This document shows positions 5,761-13,549 of a DNA stretch of 15,452 nt, one piece after another; within the stretch, counting starts at the first letter, position 1; every line of letters starts with the position of its first letter. Source of the DNA: Chromatiales bacterium. GTDB taxonomy: Bacteria; Pseudomonadota; Gammaproteobacteria; Chromatiales; Chromatiaceae. The translations under genes and the position numbers were made by a program. The DNA lies in assembly GCA_024639625.1 (NCBI GenBank), contig JAHEIA010000015.1:1-15452 (forward strand), written 5' to 3'. The notes beneath the pieces were generated by a model. That model saw nothing but the letters and a program-made list of their open reading frames with translations, did no database searches and was not told the origin of the DNA.

Positions 5761-7476
5761 GTGCCATCTCGTGTGCAATGGGGACCTGCCAGCGTTGGCC
5801 TGACGCTGGCCATCTTTCTCGCCGCCTTCCTCGTGGTGCCAGTACTCAAGGTCATCTTCGTGGCCTTTCAGGATCCGCACACAGGCAGCTTCACCTTGGT
5901 GAATTTCCAAGATTTTTTCCGCACCTCCCTGTTCCGCGAATCGTTCTGGAACTCGCTCTATGTGGCAGGCATGTCGGTGATGCTTGCGTCCATCATTGCG
6001 GTTCCCCTGGCCTATTTCACGACACGATTCAACTTCGGCGGATCGATCCTGATACAGACCCTGGGCGTCATTCCTCTGATCATGCCACCCTTCGTGGGCG
6101 CCGTGGCAATGCAACTACTATTCGGCAGCAACGGGAGCGTCAACCTGCTGCTCGATGAACACTTCGGTTTCACGGTGCCCTTCATGGATGGGCTCAACGG
6201 GGTCATCCTGGTCGAAAGCATCCATTATTTCCCGTTCATCCTTACCAACCTGGCGGCTAGCCTGGCGAACATCGACCGTTCGCTCGAGGAATCCGCGCAG
6301 AATCTCGGCGCAAGCGGACTGCGGCTGTTCCGGCGGGTGGTGTTTCCGCTCGCCATGCCGGGCTATATCGCGGGGGCATCGCTGGTGTTTCTCAAGGTGT
6401 TCGATGACCTCGGTACACCGTTGCTGCTCAACGTTAACAAGATGTTGGCGCCGCAGGCTTACCTGCGCATTTCCTCCATTGGCATCACTGATCCCATGGG
6501 GTACGTGATCGCGGTGATGCTGGTGCTGTTCTCCATGTTCTCGCTCTGGGCGTCTTTCCTAGCGTTCCGCGGCCGCGACTACTCGTCCGTGCAGAAGGGC
6601 GGCGGAGGCCTGCTGAAACGCGATCTTCGGCCATGGGAGAAAACCGGCGCCTACCTGGTGATCCTGCTGATCCTGGCCTTTGTTCTCGCCCCGCACATCG
6701 GCCTGCTGCTGCTGTCGTTCGGCACGGTTTGGTCCTATGCCGTGCTACCCGACGGCTTTACTCTCGACCACTATCTGCGGGTTTTCGAGACCTCGTCGCA
6801 ATATGTCACCAACACCCTGCTTTACGCGGGACTGGCGGCCACGATCGACGTAATTCTAGGAACAGCCATCGCCTACATCGTCTGGCGCACCGGCCTGCGT
6901 GGGCGAACCTGGCTCGACTACATCGCTACCGCTGCGCTGGCTGTGCCAGGGGTGGTTCTAGGCATCGGATACCTGCGAATCTTTCTCGGCTGGGAAGTGC
7001 CTTTCAGCGGCCAGCCGCTCGCCGCCTGGTGGGTGATCCTGGTGATCGCGCTCTCGGTCCGTCGTCTACCGTACGCGCTGCGCGCCTGCGTCGCCGCCCT
7101 ACAGCAGGTTAGCGTAACCCTGGAAGAGGCTGCCGAGAACCTGGGCGCCACCAAATTGCGCACCGTGTGGCGCATTGTCGTACCCCTGATGTCGGGAGGC
7201 ATTCTCGCGGGCTTTGTGACCAGTTTCGCCACTGCCTCGGTGGAGCTTTCGGCCACGCTGATGTTGGTGGGCCAACAGTCCGATGCGCCGTTGTCGTATG
7301 GCATCTACGTGTTCATGCAGTCCGCGGCCGGCCGCGGACCCGGAGCCGCCCTCGGCATCATCGCGGTGGTGATTGAAGGGCTTGGCACCTACTTGTCACA
7401 CCGTGTCATAGAGCGCGGGCGACGCATGCGGACGGCAGACCGCATAGTAGCCGAAACTGTTCTCGGAGTGGAGTAG
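5761..7476 (+). CDS. ABC importer permease, fused two-domain type
   Basis: This is a 571-residue inner-membrane protein with about twelve hydrophobic helices, built as two tandem binding-protein-dependent permease domains as in FbpB, ThiP and related proteins. Each half carries the cytoplasmic EAA loop that docks on the ATPase: EESAQNLG at 176-183 and EEAAENLG at 455-462, each followed by a basic stretch and 'VFP' or 'VVP'. One chain can therefore form the whole pore. The GTG start at 5761 is preceded by AAGGGA with five bases between. It lies 75 bases after the binding-protein gene, behind a hairpin, and ends three bases before the ATPase start. Fold and role are secure; substrate is set by the binding protein and is unknown. 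Confidence 0.93.
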   Translation: MPSRVQWGPASVGLTLAIFLAAFLVVPVLKVIFVAFQDPHTGSFTLVNFQDFFRTSLFRESFWNSLYVAGMSVMLASIIAVPLAYFTTRFNFGGSILIQTLGVIPLIMPPFVGAVAMQLLFGSNGSVNLLLDEHFGFTVPFMDGLNGVILVESIHYFPFILTNLAASLANIDRSLEESAQNLGASGLRLFRRVVFPLAMPGYIAGASLVFLKVFDDLGTPLLLNVNKMLAPQAYLRISSIGITDPMGYVIAVMLVLFSMFSLWASFLAFRGRDYSSVQKGGGGLLKRDLRPWEKTGAYLVILLILAFVLAPHIGLLLLSFGTVWSYAVLPDGFTLDHYLRVFETSSQYVTNTLLYAGLAATIDVILGTAIAYIVWRTGLRGRTWLDYIATAALAVPGVVLGIGYLRIFLGWEVPFSGQPLAAWWVILVIALSVRRLPYALRACVAALQQVSVTLEEAAENLGATKLRTVWRIVVPLMSGGILAGFVTSFATASVELSATLMLVGQQSDAPLSYGIYVFMQSAAGRGPGAALGIIAVVIEGLGTYLSHRVIERGRRMRTADRIVAETVLGVE

Positions 7477-7479
7477 AAG

Positions 7480-8571
7480 ATGGCTATGACTAAGGCACAA
7501 GGGGTCAGCGTAACCCTGCGCAACATCGGCCTGGCTTTTGGCACCAATGTAGTGTTGCGCGATATCGACCTCGATATCGAACCCGGTGAGTTCTTCGCCT
7601 TTCTCGGCCCTTCCGGATCCGGCAAGTCTACCCTGCTGAGACTGATTGCCGGGTTTGGCCCAGCTCCCAGTGGAGAGCTTAGTATCGGCGGCCAGAACGT
7701 GACTCATCTCGCTCCGTGGAAACGCCGTGTCGGCATGGTGTTCCAGAACTACGCGCTATGGCCGCACATGACGGTGCGCCGAAACGTTGCCTTTGGCCTG
7801 GAAGAGCGAAAGCTCCCAACCGCCGAGATACGAAAACGGGTACAGGCGGCTCTGGAGGTTGTCGGTCTGAGCGAGTATGCAGATCGCCGGCCGGCCCAGC
7901 TCTCCGGTGGCCAACAGCAACGAGTAGCCCTCGCCCGCACCATCGTCGTCGAGCCCCGCGTCCTGCTGCTCGACGAACCACTTTCCAATCTCGATGCCAG
8001 CCTGCGCGTTCGCATGCGTAGGGAAATACGCGAACTGCAACAGCGCTTGGGCATCACCACCATTTTCGTAACCCACGACCAAGAGGAGGCGAACACCATT
8101 GCCGACCGGATGGCGGTACTCAACGATGGGATCCTGCAACAGGTCGGATCGCCCATGGATCTCTATGATCGCCCGAAAAACAGGTTCGTGGCGCAATTCC
8201 TGGGAACGGCGAACCTGATCGCGGGCACACTTGTTGAAACCAGCGGCGGGTCGCTGTTTCGATCGAGCGACGCGATCGAGATCCCACTAGCCGGGGGTAG
8301 CGCGGGGAAGGCTACCTCCCACGCGATGTTTCGTCCGCAAGACCTGCGCATCCTTGGACGCGAGGAGACGATTACGCAAGGCGAGCTCTTGCTTACCGGG
8401 AGCATTCGAGATCGCGAGTTCCTGGGCAATCTGATTCGCTATTCGGTCGCGCTCGGCGAGCGAGACATTCTGGTAGATGACGGGCATCAGATGGGAAGTC
8501 CTGCCTACGCTGTCGGGGCCTCGATCGAGATGGCGTTGGACCCGGCCCAAGTGCGCATTCTGGACGCCTGA
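7480..8571 (+). CDS. ABC importer ATPase (PotA/FbpC type) with C-terminal TOBE region
   Basis: This is a 363-residue nucleotide-binding subunit that powers import. Walker A is GPSGSGKST (43-51), the Q-loop glutamine is Q89, the signature is LSGGQ (141-145), Walker B is VLLLDE (161-166) and the switch histidine is H199. Residues from about 240 onwards form the TOBE-type beta domain of PotA/FbpC/MalK relatives, often regulatory or substrate-linked. GGAG (7470-7473) lies six bases before the ATG at 7480, inside the end of the permease gene; a second in-frame ATG is at 7486. All catalytic motifs are intact. It is the last gene of the operon and faces the receptor gene across 50 bases. Confidence 0.95.
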   Translation: MAMTKAQGVSVTLRNIGLAFGTNVVLRDIDLDIEPGEFFAFLGPSGSGKSTLLRLIAGFGPAPSGELSIGGQNVTHLAPWKRRVGMVFQNYALWPHMTVRRNVAFGLEERKLPTAEIRKRVQAALEVVGLSEYADRRPAQLSGGQQQRVALARTIVVEPRVLLLDEPLSNLDASLRVRMRREIRELQQRLGITTIFVTHDQEEANTIADRMAVLNDGILQQVGSPMDLYDRPKNRFVAQFLGTANLIAGTLVETSGGSLFRSSDAIEIPLAGGSAGKATSHAMFRPQDLRILGREETITQGELLLTGSIRDREFLGNLIRYSVALGERDILVDDGHQMGSPAYAVGASIEMALDPAQVRILDA

Positions 8572-8621
8572 GTCCACGTCGTTGGAAGGCTGGTCAACGG
8601 GTTCCTGGCGGCGGGCTGCTG

Positions 8622-10595
8622 TCAATTCGAAAATTCATACCGAGCCGTCAGCCAGAAGTTCCGTTCCGGCGCCGGGAAGTACGCTGGGTGCAAGACGAAC
8701 GCGTGATCGAAGCCAACCGAACCGGTTTCGTTGTATCGCGTTCCCAGTAGATTGTTTATGCGCGCGGAGAATTGCCAACCCGCCAGGGAGTAACCCGCAG
8801 TCAGATTGATCAGCGAATATTGATCTAATCGCTGGAACCGGTTTGCAAAATCTCCACCCAACACCCGTTTGCCCACCCAAATCACCTCTGCCAACAGATT
8901 CAGCCCCGGAAGCGCAAGCGGTGCGTAGTCGAACGCAAGGCGCCCATTGTGTTGCGGAACCAAGGGCACCTGATTACCCGCAAAGGGACCGGCAGTGATC
9001 TCGCTGTCGGTATAGGTATAACTTGCGCCGACCTGCCAGGTTGCTGCGGGAGACCAGTTGACTTCGAAGATCGCGCCATGACGCCGGGTCTTATCCAGAT
9101 TGATGTTGAAAAAGGTGCTGGAGTCGAAGCTGATCTCGTCTTTCAGGTCGAGGCGATAGAGCATCGCCTTACCCCATAAGGCGCGACGAGCCCATTCGGC
9201 GCCCAGCTCGTAGGAAACGCCCTTCTGTGTATCGAGCCCTATCGGTTGACCAAAGACGATGTTGCTATGCTCGTCGACGGTGGGAAAGCGGTAATTCTGG
9301 TCGATGCGGGCCGACAAACGCCAGCCGTCGGCTGCGTCGTAGAGCAGACCCGCGGAGCCGACAGTAACCCGATCGTCGAGCTTCGTCTTCCCGGTTCCCG
9401 TAGCGATGTCGTCACTAACACCGGCGTGGCGCAAACCGAGGGTAAGATTCCAAGCATCCGTGAGCGCAGTGTTGGCTTGTCCGTACAAGGCGAAGATCCG
9501 CTGGTCGACACCCTGTGGGCCGAACGAGGTGCGCAACTCGTAATCCGTGGTCTCCACATCGCCGCCCAGGGTGAGGCCAAGATCCCGGCGCCCAAGAGGT
9601 AGCCGGCCGACTAGACGCGGGTTGAACTCCCAGACCCGGCGCTTCTGTGTCGAATCGGAACCGGGGAACGCGCGAAAGCTGATCTGGAACCGGCTATCGT
9701 TGGTACGGTAGGCGAGGTCCGATTCCAGTGACCAAATGTCGCTGATGCGCTGGCGCAATCCCGCGCGTGTCACGTCGGTGTCGGTATTGCTGAAATCCCC
9801 CCGATAGGCGGGTGCAGATTGCCGCCGGTCCTCCGCCACTTCGACCGCGAACAGGCTACCCGGTAGCTCCAAGTCTTCACGCACCCGTTCGTATTCGAGA
9901 AAGGCTAGGCCGGCCGCGTATTCGTAGTCGATGCGCAACGCTAGATTGTCGCGTTCGACCGCGTTGTTGTCCCGATAGTTATCGCTGCGCCGTGCGCCGA
10001 GATCGATGCGGTAAGCCAGACCGTTAGCCAACCGATCCGCGAGATGCGCCCGCGCGCTGTAGCCATGGTAGCTGCCAGCCCCTCCATGCAGCGTGGCGTC
10101 GAAGCCCTGCGGGCGGCGCGTGATCACATTGATCACCCCGCCGACGGCCTGATTACCGAACAGCGTCCCGGCGCTTCCCTGGATGATCTCTACCCGCTCA
10201 ACGTCGGCGAGATTGATCGTGCCAAGGTCCGGCGGCGCGGTATCGCTGCTGTTGTTGAGCCGCCGACCATCTACCAGCACCAAGATATTCGACCCTGCGG
10301 TCGAGCCGAATCCACGCATGTCCACCACCGCTCGGCTGCCGTCGCCAAAGGGATCCCGGACATAGATTCCACCGCGCGACTGGAGGAGCTCCGCTAGGTT
10401 GCTGGCGGCGGTCCGATCGATCTCGCGTCTATCGATGAGCAGAATGCTTGTCGGGCTGGCGACCGAATGCAGTTCGGTGCGCCCGGCGCTAATCACTATC
10501 GGAGGCAGGACGTCCGGCTCCGTTGCCCACGCGCCGGGCTGGACGAGGGCTGCAGATAGCGCAACGATCGGCGTAAGAAAACTGTAGTGGGGCAT
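8622..10595 (-). CDS. btuB: TonB-dependent outer-membrane receptor, BtuB-like cobamide transporter
   Basis: This is a 657-residue receptor. The signal peptide ends at AWA (22-24), followed by a TonB-box-like PPIVISAGR (31-39). The plug domain runs to about 160, with NILVLVDGRRLN, VERVEIIQGSAGTLFGNQAVGGVINVITRR (in two adjacent blocks) and the DMRGFGS motif. The rest is beta-barrel, with alternating hydrophobic strands and a final strand ending NFWLTARYEFSN. BtuB of E. coli is about 614 residues. The cobalamin assignment rests on the riboswitch in its leader rather than on ligand residues, so another corrinoid is possible. No start codon is in frame upstream of 10595, and no good ribosome binding site precedes that ATG. 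It is the only gene of its transcript visible here and converges on the ABC importer operon. Energy would come from TonB-ExbBD encoded elsewhere. Confidence 0.88.
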   Translation of the reverse strand: MPHYSFLTPIVALSAALVQPGAWATEPDVLPPIVISAGRTELHSVASPTSILLIDRREIDRTAASNLAELLQSRGGIYVRDPFGDGSRAVVDMRGFGSTAGSNILVLVDGRRLNNSSDTAPPDLGTINLADVERVEIIQGSAGTLFGNQAVGGVINVITRRPQGFDATLHGGAGSYHGYSARAHLADRLANGLAYRIDLGARRSDNYRDNNAVERDNLALRIDYEYAAGLAFLEYERVREDLELPGSLFAVEVAEDRRQSAPAYRGDFSNTDTDVTRAGLRQRISDIWSLESDLAYRTNDSRFQISFRAFPGSDSTQKRRVWEFNPRLVGRLPLGRRDLGLTLGGDVETTDYELRTSFGPQGVDQRIFALYGQANTALTDAWNLTLGLRHAGVSDDIATGTGKTKLDDRVTVGSAGLLYDAADGWRLSARIDQNYRFPTVDEHSNIVFGQPIGLDTQKGVSYELGAEWARRALWGKAMLYRLDLKDEISFDSSTFFNINLDKTRRHGAIFEVNWSPAATWQVGASYTYTDSEITAGPFAGNQVPLVPQHNGRLAFDYAPLALPGLNLLAEVIWVGKRVLGGDFANRFQRLDQYSLINLTAGYSLAGWQFSARINNLLGTRYNETGSVGFDHAFVLHPAYFPAPERNFWLTARYEFSN

Positions 10596-10718
10596 CGGAC
10601 AAACTTGGTCGGCGCCGGGCGGGAGCCGGCAGTTGCGAGTTTCGATGCGAGAGGGCGCGATGGCACCGCAGCGGTGGGAGCAGGGTTGGAACCACGGCCC
10701 GCGTCTGCAGCAGCATCC

Positions 10719-10739
10719 GGTGCTGCCCTCCGCAACACC
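10719..10739 (-). promoter_or_regulatory. Hairpin with GGAGG loop downstream of the riboswitch
   Basis: On the minus strand GGTGTTGC (10739-10732) pairs with GCAGCACC (10726-10719), with one G-U pair, leaving GGAGG as the loop. It begins twelve bases after the aptamer end. Ten bases past the GGAGG is ATGCTGCTG (start at 10716), which opens a 75-codon frame overlapping the first 35 codons of btuB in another frame. It may be part of the expression platform or a chance fold; its role is inferred. Confidence 0.4.
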
Positions 10740-10750
10740 TAGAAGTCACT

Positions 10751-10994
10751 GCTACGGGGTCGGTCTCCGGACTCGCAGGGCGGGTGAAACATCGCGGCGC
10801 CTTCCCATGCGGACATACACACAGTGGCTTTTGCCGAGACACACTCTATCTACCGCGGAAAGAGCCGAAAGCAATCTTCCGGTCGAACGCTGAAGAGCGC
10901 AGCCTGCTTACCGTTGCGGGGGCAGTACCGGATTCGCACCGGTTTCCCAGGTACGCCGCAGCCGCCGAGAGGCGGGCGCGGGTAACCGCGTAGC
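10751..10994 (-). ncRNA. Cobalamin (B12) riboswitch aptamer
   Basis: Read on the minus strand, the leader holds the full cobalamin-aptamer set. GCTACG near 10994 closes on CGTAGC near 10751. The core is GGGAAACCGGTGCGAATCCGG followed by TACTGCCCCCGCAACGGTAAGC (about 10948-10906, given in two parts). The B12 box is GCCACTGTG...GGAAGGCG (about 10828-10798), and the 3' arm is AGTCCGGAGACCGACC (about 10775-10760). In the family, adenosyl- or other cobalamin binding forms a kissing-loop that shuts off expression of the downstream uptake gene, here the receptor at 10595. No oligo-U terminator follows, so control of translation initiation is more likely than termination (inference). Confidence 0.96.
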
Positions 10995-11001
10995 GGTCGC
11001 T

Positions 11002-11031
11002 ACTCTAATCCTTGGCCCCCGGCAGGGTCAA
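11002..11031 (-). promoter_or_regulatory. Promoter of the riboswitch-btuB transcript
   Basis: On the minus strand TTGACC (11031-11026) is followed after 17 bases by TTAGAG (11008-11003), or after 18 by TAGAGT (11007-11002). Transcription would begin near 10995, which is where the aptamer's closing stem starts. The coincidence of a sigma70-like promoter with the RNA boundary supports both calls. Confidence 0.6.
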
Positions 11032-11482
11032 GCGTCTCTGCGCAGGCGCCGAACCTTGGCTCGCCCGGGATACCGCGGCGCCATTCGCCTGCCTGACTAC
11101 CCCCGGAAACTCAGACAGGCTGCCCTACGAGTACTGGCCGGCACTCGGATCACGCATCCGGGATGGGGTCGCACGATACGCGGTGAATCGACCCCTGTAG
11201 ATAGGCTGCGGCGTCCCTGCTGCAGAAGCTCCTAGGACCCCACCCAGGATACTCGGCAACGATCACGCCAGTAGCCCGGTAGCAACCGAGGGATTGCTAA
11301 GGCTGAATGTCAGTGGTGGTCGGGTTCGCTTTTCCTGGGTAGGATCGGTGTGCCCAAACGAATTCTTTCGACGGCGATGCCGATGAAACCCGATAGCGGA
11401 AAATCAGCGCCACGACCCATTGCCCGGAGCTGGGAACCGGCGCACTACACTCGTCGCACTGCTTGTGACGAGTGCGGTGCCT
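11032..11482. other. Gene-poor stretch upstream of the riboswitch promoter
   Basis: No frame here has a plausible start and protein-like composition. Three isolated hairpins stand out. GCCTGCCTGA (11087-11096) pairs with TCAGACAGGC (11111-11120). AGCC plus TAGCAA (11273-11285) pairs with TTGCTA plus GGCT (11294-11304). The third is the stem at 11448-11474 listed separately. No tRNA or known small RNA was recognised. Confidence 0.4.
11448..11474 (-). terminator. Hairpin just after the winged-helix gene, possible terminator
   Basis: CACTCGTCGCA (11448-11458) pairs with TGTGACGAGTG (11464-11474), an 11-bp stem with one G-U pair and a five-base loop. On the minus strand it begins nine bases after the stop codon of the coiled-coil/winged-helix gene. 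There is no T-run behind it, so it may stabilise the 3' end rather than terminate transcription by itself. Confidence 0.45.
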
Positions 11483-11908
11483 TTACTGGGCGATCGTGTA
11501 GACCGACCGCGCCGGTGATGTCACGCGGCCCGACTTCTTCAGATACGCCAGAAGCTGACTGAGATTCGCCACTTCAACGCCTTCCGATGCCAGGTGCGCC
11601 TTGATCTCCTTCGTCGTCGCCTTGCCGCGGCCGGAGATAAAGGCGATCACTCGCTGGGACGCTTGTTGGCGACCGCCCCGCCCCGCCCCCTTACGCCGTT
11701 TTCTCCCCGAGAGCGCCAGAATCTGTTCTTCCACCAACTTCAGCTCCTTGCGGAAGCGGGCAGATATTTCTTTCTTTTTCGTCTTCAGAACCTCTATTTT
11801 TTTCTGTAGCACTTCTCGCTCGCGTTCCTGCTCTTCTTCCTCCCTCTTACGTGCCAATTCGTAGAGTTCTGATGCCGAGAGGTCTTGGATTGATTTTGCT
11901 CTAGCCAA
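11483..11908 (-). CDS. Coiled-coil/winged-helix DNA-binding protein (141 aa)
   Basis: The protein starts MARAKSIQDLSASELYELAR and continues as a highly charged helix (about 11-66) with the heptad character of a coiled coil. A very basic Gly/Arg linker (GRKRRKGAGRGGR, 67-79) follows. The C-terminal domain (about 82-141) looks like a winged helix: QRVIAFISGRGKATTKEI, then LSQLLAYLKKSGRV, then a short wing ending YTIAQ. The order of dimerisation helix, basic linker and small DNA-binding domain resembles nucleoid proteins of the H-NS/MvaT type in layout, but the H-NS DNA-binding motif is absent. The start is TTG at 11908, with GGAG eight bases upstream; a weak start may limit its amount. It sits alone beside a transposase relic and behind an AT-rich promoter. 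It may be a regulator or chromatin protein; the target is unknown. Confidence 0.75.
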   Translation of the reverse strand: MARAKSIQDLSASELYELARKREEEEQEREREVLQKKIEVLKTKKKEISARFRKELKLVEEQILALSGRKRRKGAGRGGRQQASQRVIAFISGRGKATTKEIKAHLASEGVEVANLSQLLAYLKKSGRVTSPARSVYTIAQ

Positions 11909-11954
11909 CTTAGTTGCTCCGCAGATTTTCTAATGGAATGGATGTTACCTTTTT

Positions 11955-11981
11955 ATTATACATAAAAAAGTAGAAAAGCAA
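11955..11981 (-). promoter_or_regulatory. Promoter of the winged-helix gene
   Basis: On the minus strand a perfect TATAAT (11960-11955) lies 15 bases after TTGCTT (11981-11976), within an AT-rich patch (11937-11975) that stands out from the GC-rich surroundings. Spacing is two bases short of ideal. The transcript would start near 11948, giving a leader of about 40 bases before the TTG start. Confidence 0.5.
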
Positions 11982-12185
11982 CCGGATAGCGCAAGTTGAA
12001 TCGTTGCCGAATATGATAGACGGCGTTGGCGAGCAATGCCGGGTCCCTATAACAAGCGTACCGCTACCGCGCGAAAGGCAGTGCGACGAGCACTTCCCGA
12101 AAATCGCTTCGATGACCCTGAGGCCCGAAATGTCCCGCGTGCGCACGATTCGTTACTGCGAAGCATCCTACTTCTGCACGCAGCT

Positions 12186-12459
12186 TCACAGCATGCCGAA
12201 CAACCTCTGCACCACCCCCTGCGACGCGGAATGCTCCTTTTCCTTAACATACCCGACACCCCGCGGCACCACCTGCTTCGGTGCAATCAACATCTTCAGA
12301 TGCGGATGACCAGGCAAAACATCACCTTCTTCGATCGCGCGTACTTTCTTTCTCTCCGAGCTCATTTCGAATCAACGTTCGGTGCACCGTTTTCCGTGAT
12401 TTCGGAATGCACAGTGAGTGGTACTCTTGCTCCCAACGTTTGTGGTTTAGATTATCCAC
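12186..12459 (-). pseudogene. IS200/IS605-type TnpA (Y1 transposase) relic, frameshifted
   Basis: Two frames together read as the N-terminal two thirds of an IS200-family transposase. From a GTG at 12459 (GGAG just upstream) the first frame gives DNLNHKRWEQEYHSLCIPKS and continues to ELGE, matching the family start 'L-x-H-T-K-W...Y-H-x-V-F-I-P-K-x-R-R-K'. From about 12350 the next frame gives RKKVRAIEEGDVLPGHPHLK, then MLIAPKQVVPRGVGYVKEKE, matching 'EGHLMPDHVHMLI-x-I-P-P-K...V-x-G-Y-x-K-G-K-S', and stops at 12186. A few residues are missing at the junction, so a deletion plus frameshift is likely. The HUH pair survives as H-P-H. The C-terminal part with the catalytic tyrosine is not readable. 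It cannot make active transposase. Confidence 0.8.
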
Positions 12460-12700
12460 GCATCTCCGGTTTTTCCTTTGGGTGGTTCTTGGCGGCTCAC
12501 GTATAGGCCTACTTCGAGCTTCTCCGAACTGACAAACTCGGTATAGGTCGCCAAAAGAGAGCCCTCGATCTCCTATATCTGTCCGGGCCTCGACAACGAC
12601 ATGATGCAGCGTTTCGTGTCTGCGGTCTGGCTGCGCCCGCTGCGCCGCCGAAGACCCCATCACCGGCCATTGAAATCCGGCAGAGGGAGGCGTTTTCTCT

Positions 12701-12706
12701 TATAAT
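12701..12706 (+). promoter_or_regulatory. Candidate -10 box for the cmoA operon
   Basis: A perfect TATAAT lies 30 bases before the GTG and 69 bases before the ATG candidate starts of cmoA. The only TTGAAA (12670-12675) is 25 bases upstream, too far to pair with it, so the -35 element is poor. If used, transcription starts near 12713. Confidence 0.4.
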
Positions 12707-12775
12707 CGGGGTCTTCATAACCACCTATTTCTTTCGGTGAAGACACCCGATACGCAGCCCACCGCCGGTCCGAAT

Positions 12776-13549
12776 ATGCCGTCCTCGACGAGAACCAGCG
12801 GCCCGTCAAAGACCGCGCACGACCGACTCTATGCGGCGGCCGCGGAGCCGATCGACGATTTCGTGTTCGATGACAAAGTGGCCGAAGTCTTTCCTGACAT
12901 GATCGAGCGTTCGGTACCCGGCTATGGAGCCCTGCTTCCGTTGCTCGGCATGATCGCTGCGCAGCATTTACGCGAGGGTAGCCTCTGCTACGACCTCGGA
13001 TGCTCGCTCGGCGCGGTGAGCCGAGCAATCCAGCGTGCCGTCGGCAAGCAAAGCAGCCTGCGCATCATCTGCGTAGACAATTCGCTGCCGATGCTGAAGA
13101 AGTTCCGTGCCCAGCTCGCCGCAGAACCGGCGGAGAACGGAATGTCGATCGAGCTTATTTGCGCCGATATCCGATCCGTACCGGTGAGCAACGCCTCTGT
13201 GGTAGTGCTCAATTTCACTCTGCAGTTTCTGCCAACCGAAGATCGGGATGCGGTCCTCGCGTCCGTGTGGCGTGGACTCCGGCCAGGCGGCCTTCTGATT
13301 CTCTCGGAAAAGGTTCGTTGCGAGGACCCTGACATGGAAACCCGTATCACCGAGTTGCATGATGCGTTCAAACGCAGCAACGGCTACAGTGAGCTGGAGA
13401 TCAGCCGCAAGCGATCAGCACTCGAACGCGTTCAGCGCCCCGACTCCGTGCCGATGCTGCGACAGCGGCTTCGGCACGCCGGATTCAAGATCGACCACCC
13501 CTGGTTCCAATGCCTGAATTTCGTCTCCTACCTGGCCTGGAAATCCTGA
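12776..13549 (+). CDS. cmoA: CmoA, carboxy-S-adenosyl-L-methionine synthase
   Basis: CmoA makes carboxy-SAM from SAM and prephenate for CmoB. Numbering from the upstream GTG at 12737: FDDKVAEVFPDMIERSVPGY (44-63), the SAM-binding CYDLGCSLGAVS (84-95), the VVVLNFTLQFL segment (155-165), LSEKV (189-193) and FKRSNGYSELEISRKRS (211-227) are all hallmarks of the family, as is WFQCLNFVSYLAWKS at the end. The ATG at 12776 brings the length (257 residues) close to E. coli CmoA (247), so it is preferred; the GTG at 12737 is possible, and neither has a clear ribosome binding site. The gene overlaps cmoB by 40 bases, implying coupled translation. Confidence 0.95.
   Translation: MPSSTRTSGPSKTAHDRLYAAAAEPIDDFVFDDKVAEVFPDMIERSVPGYGALLPLLGMIAAQHLREGSLCYDLGCSLGAVSRAIQRAVGKQSSLRIICVDNSLPMLKKFRAQLAAEPAENGMSIELICADIRSVPVSNASVVVLNFTLQFLPTEDRDAVLASVWRGLRPGGLLILSEKVRCEDPDMETRITELHDAFKRSNGYSELEISRKRSALERVQRPDSVPMLRQRLRHAGFKIDHPWFQCLNFVSYLAWKS

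Larger units (their letters stand above)
11985..12736. other. Gene-poor stretch with a transposase relic
   Basis: Apart from the IS200/IS605-like relic (12459-12186), no intact gene is visible. The minus-strand stretch near 12055-11957 can be read as an open segment containing DPALLANAVYHIRQRFNLRY. It is protein-like but too short and start-less to assign. Between 12460 and 12690 only low-complexity frames occur. The last 40 bases hold the candidate cmoA promoter. Confidence 0.4.

Noticed and set aside
8635..8880. Other frames across the receptor, importer and methyltransferase genes
   Set aside because: They are antisense or out-of-frame shadows in GC-rich DNA with biased Arg/Pro/Ala composition and no ribosome binding sites.
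12036..12506. A 156-codon plus-strand frame opposite the transposase relic
   Set aside because: It is antisense to the recognisable IS200 TnpA motifs, and its sequence (many His, Leu, Arg) resembles no protein family.
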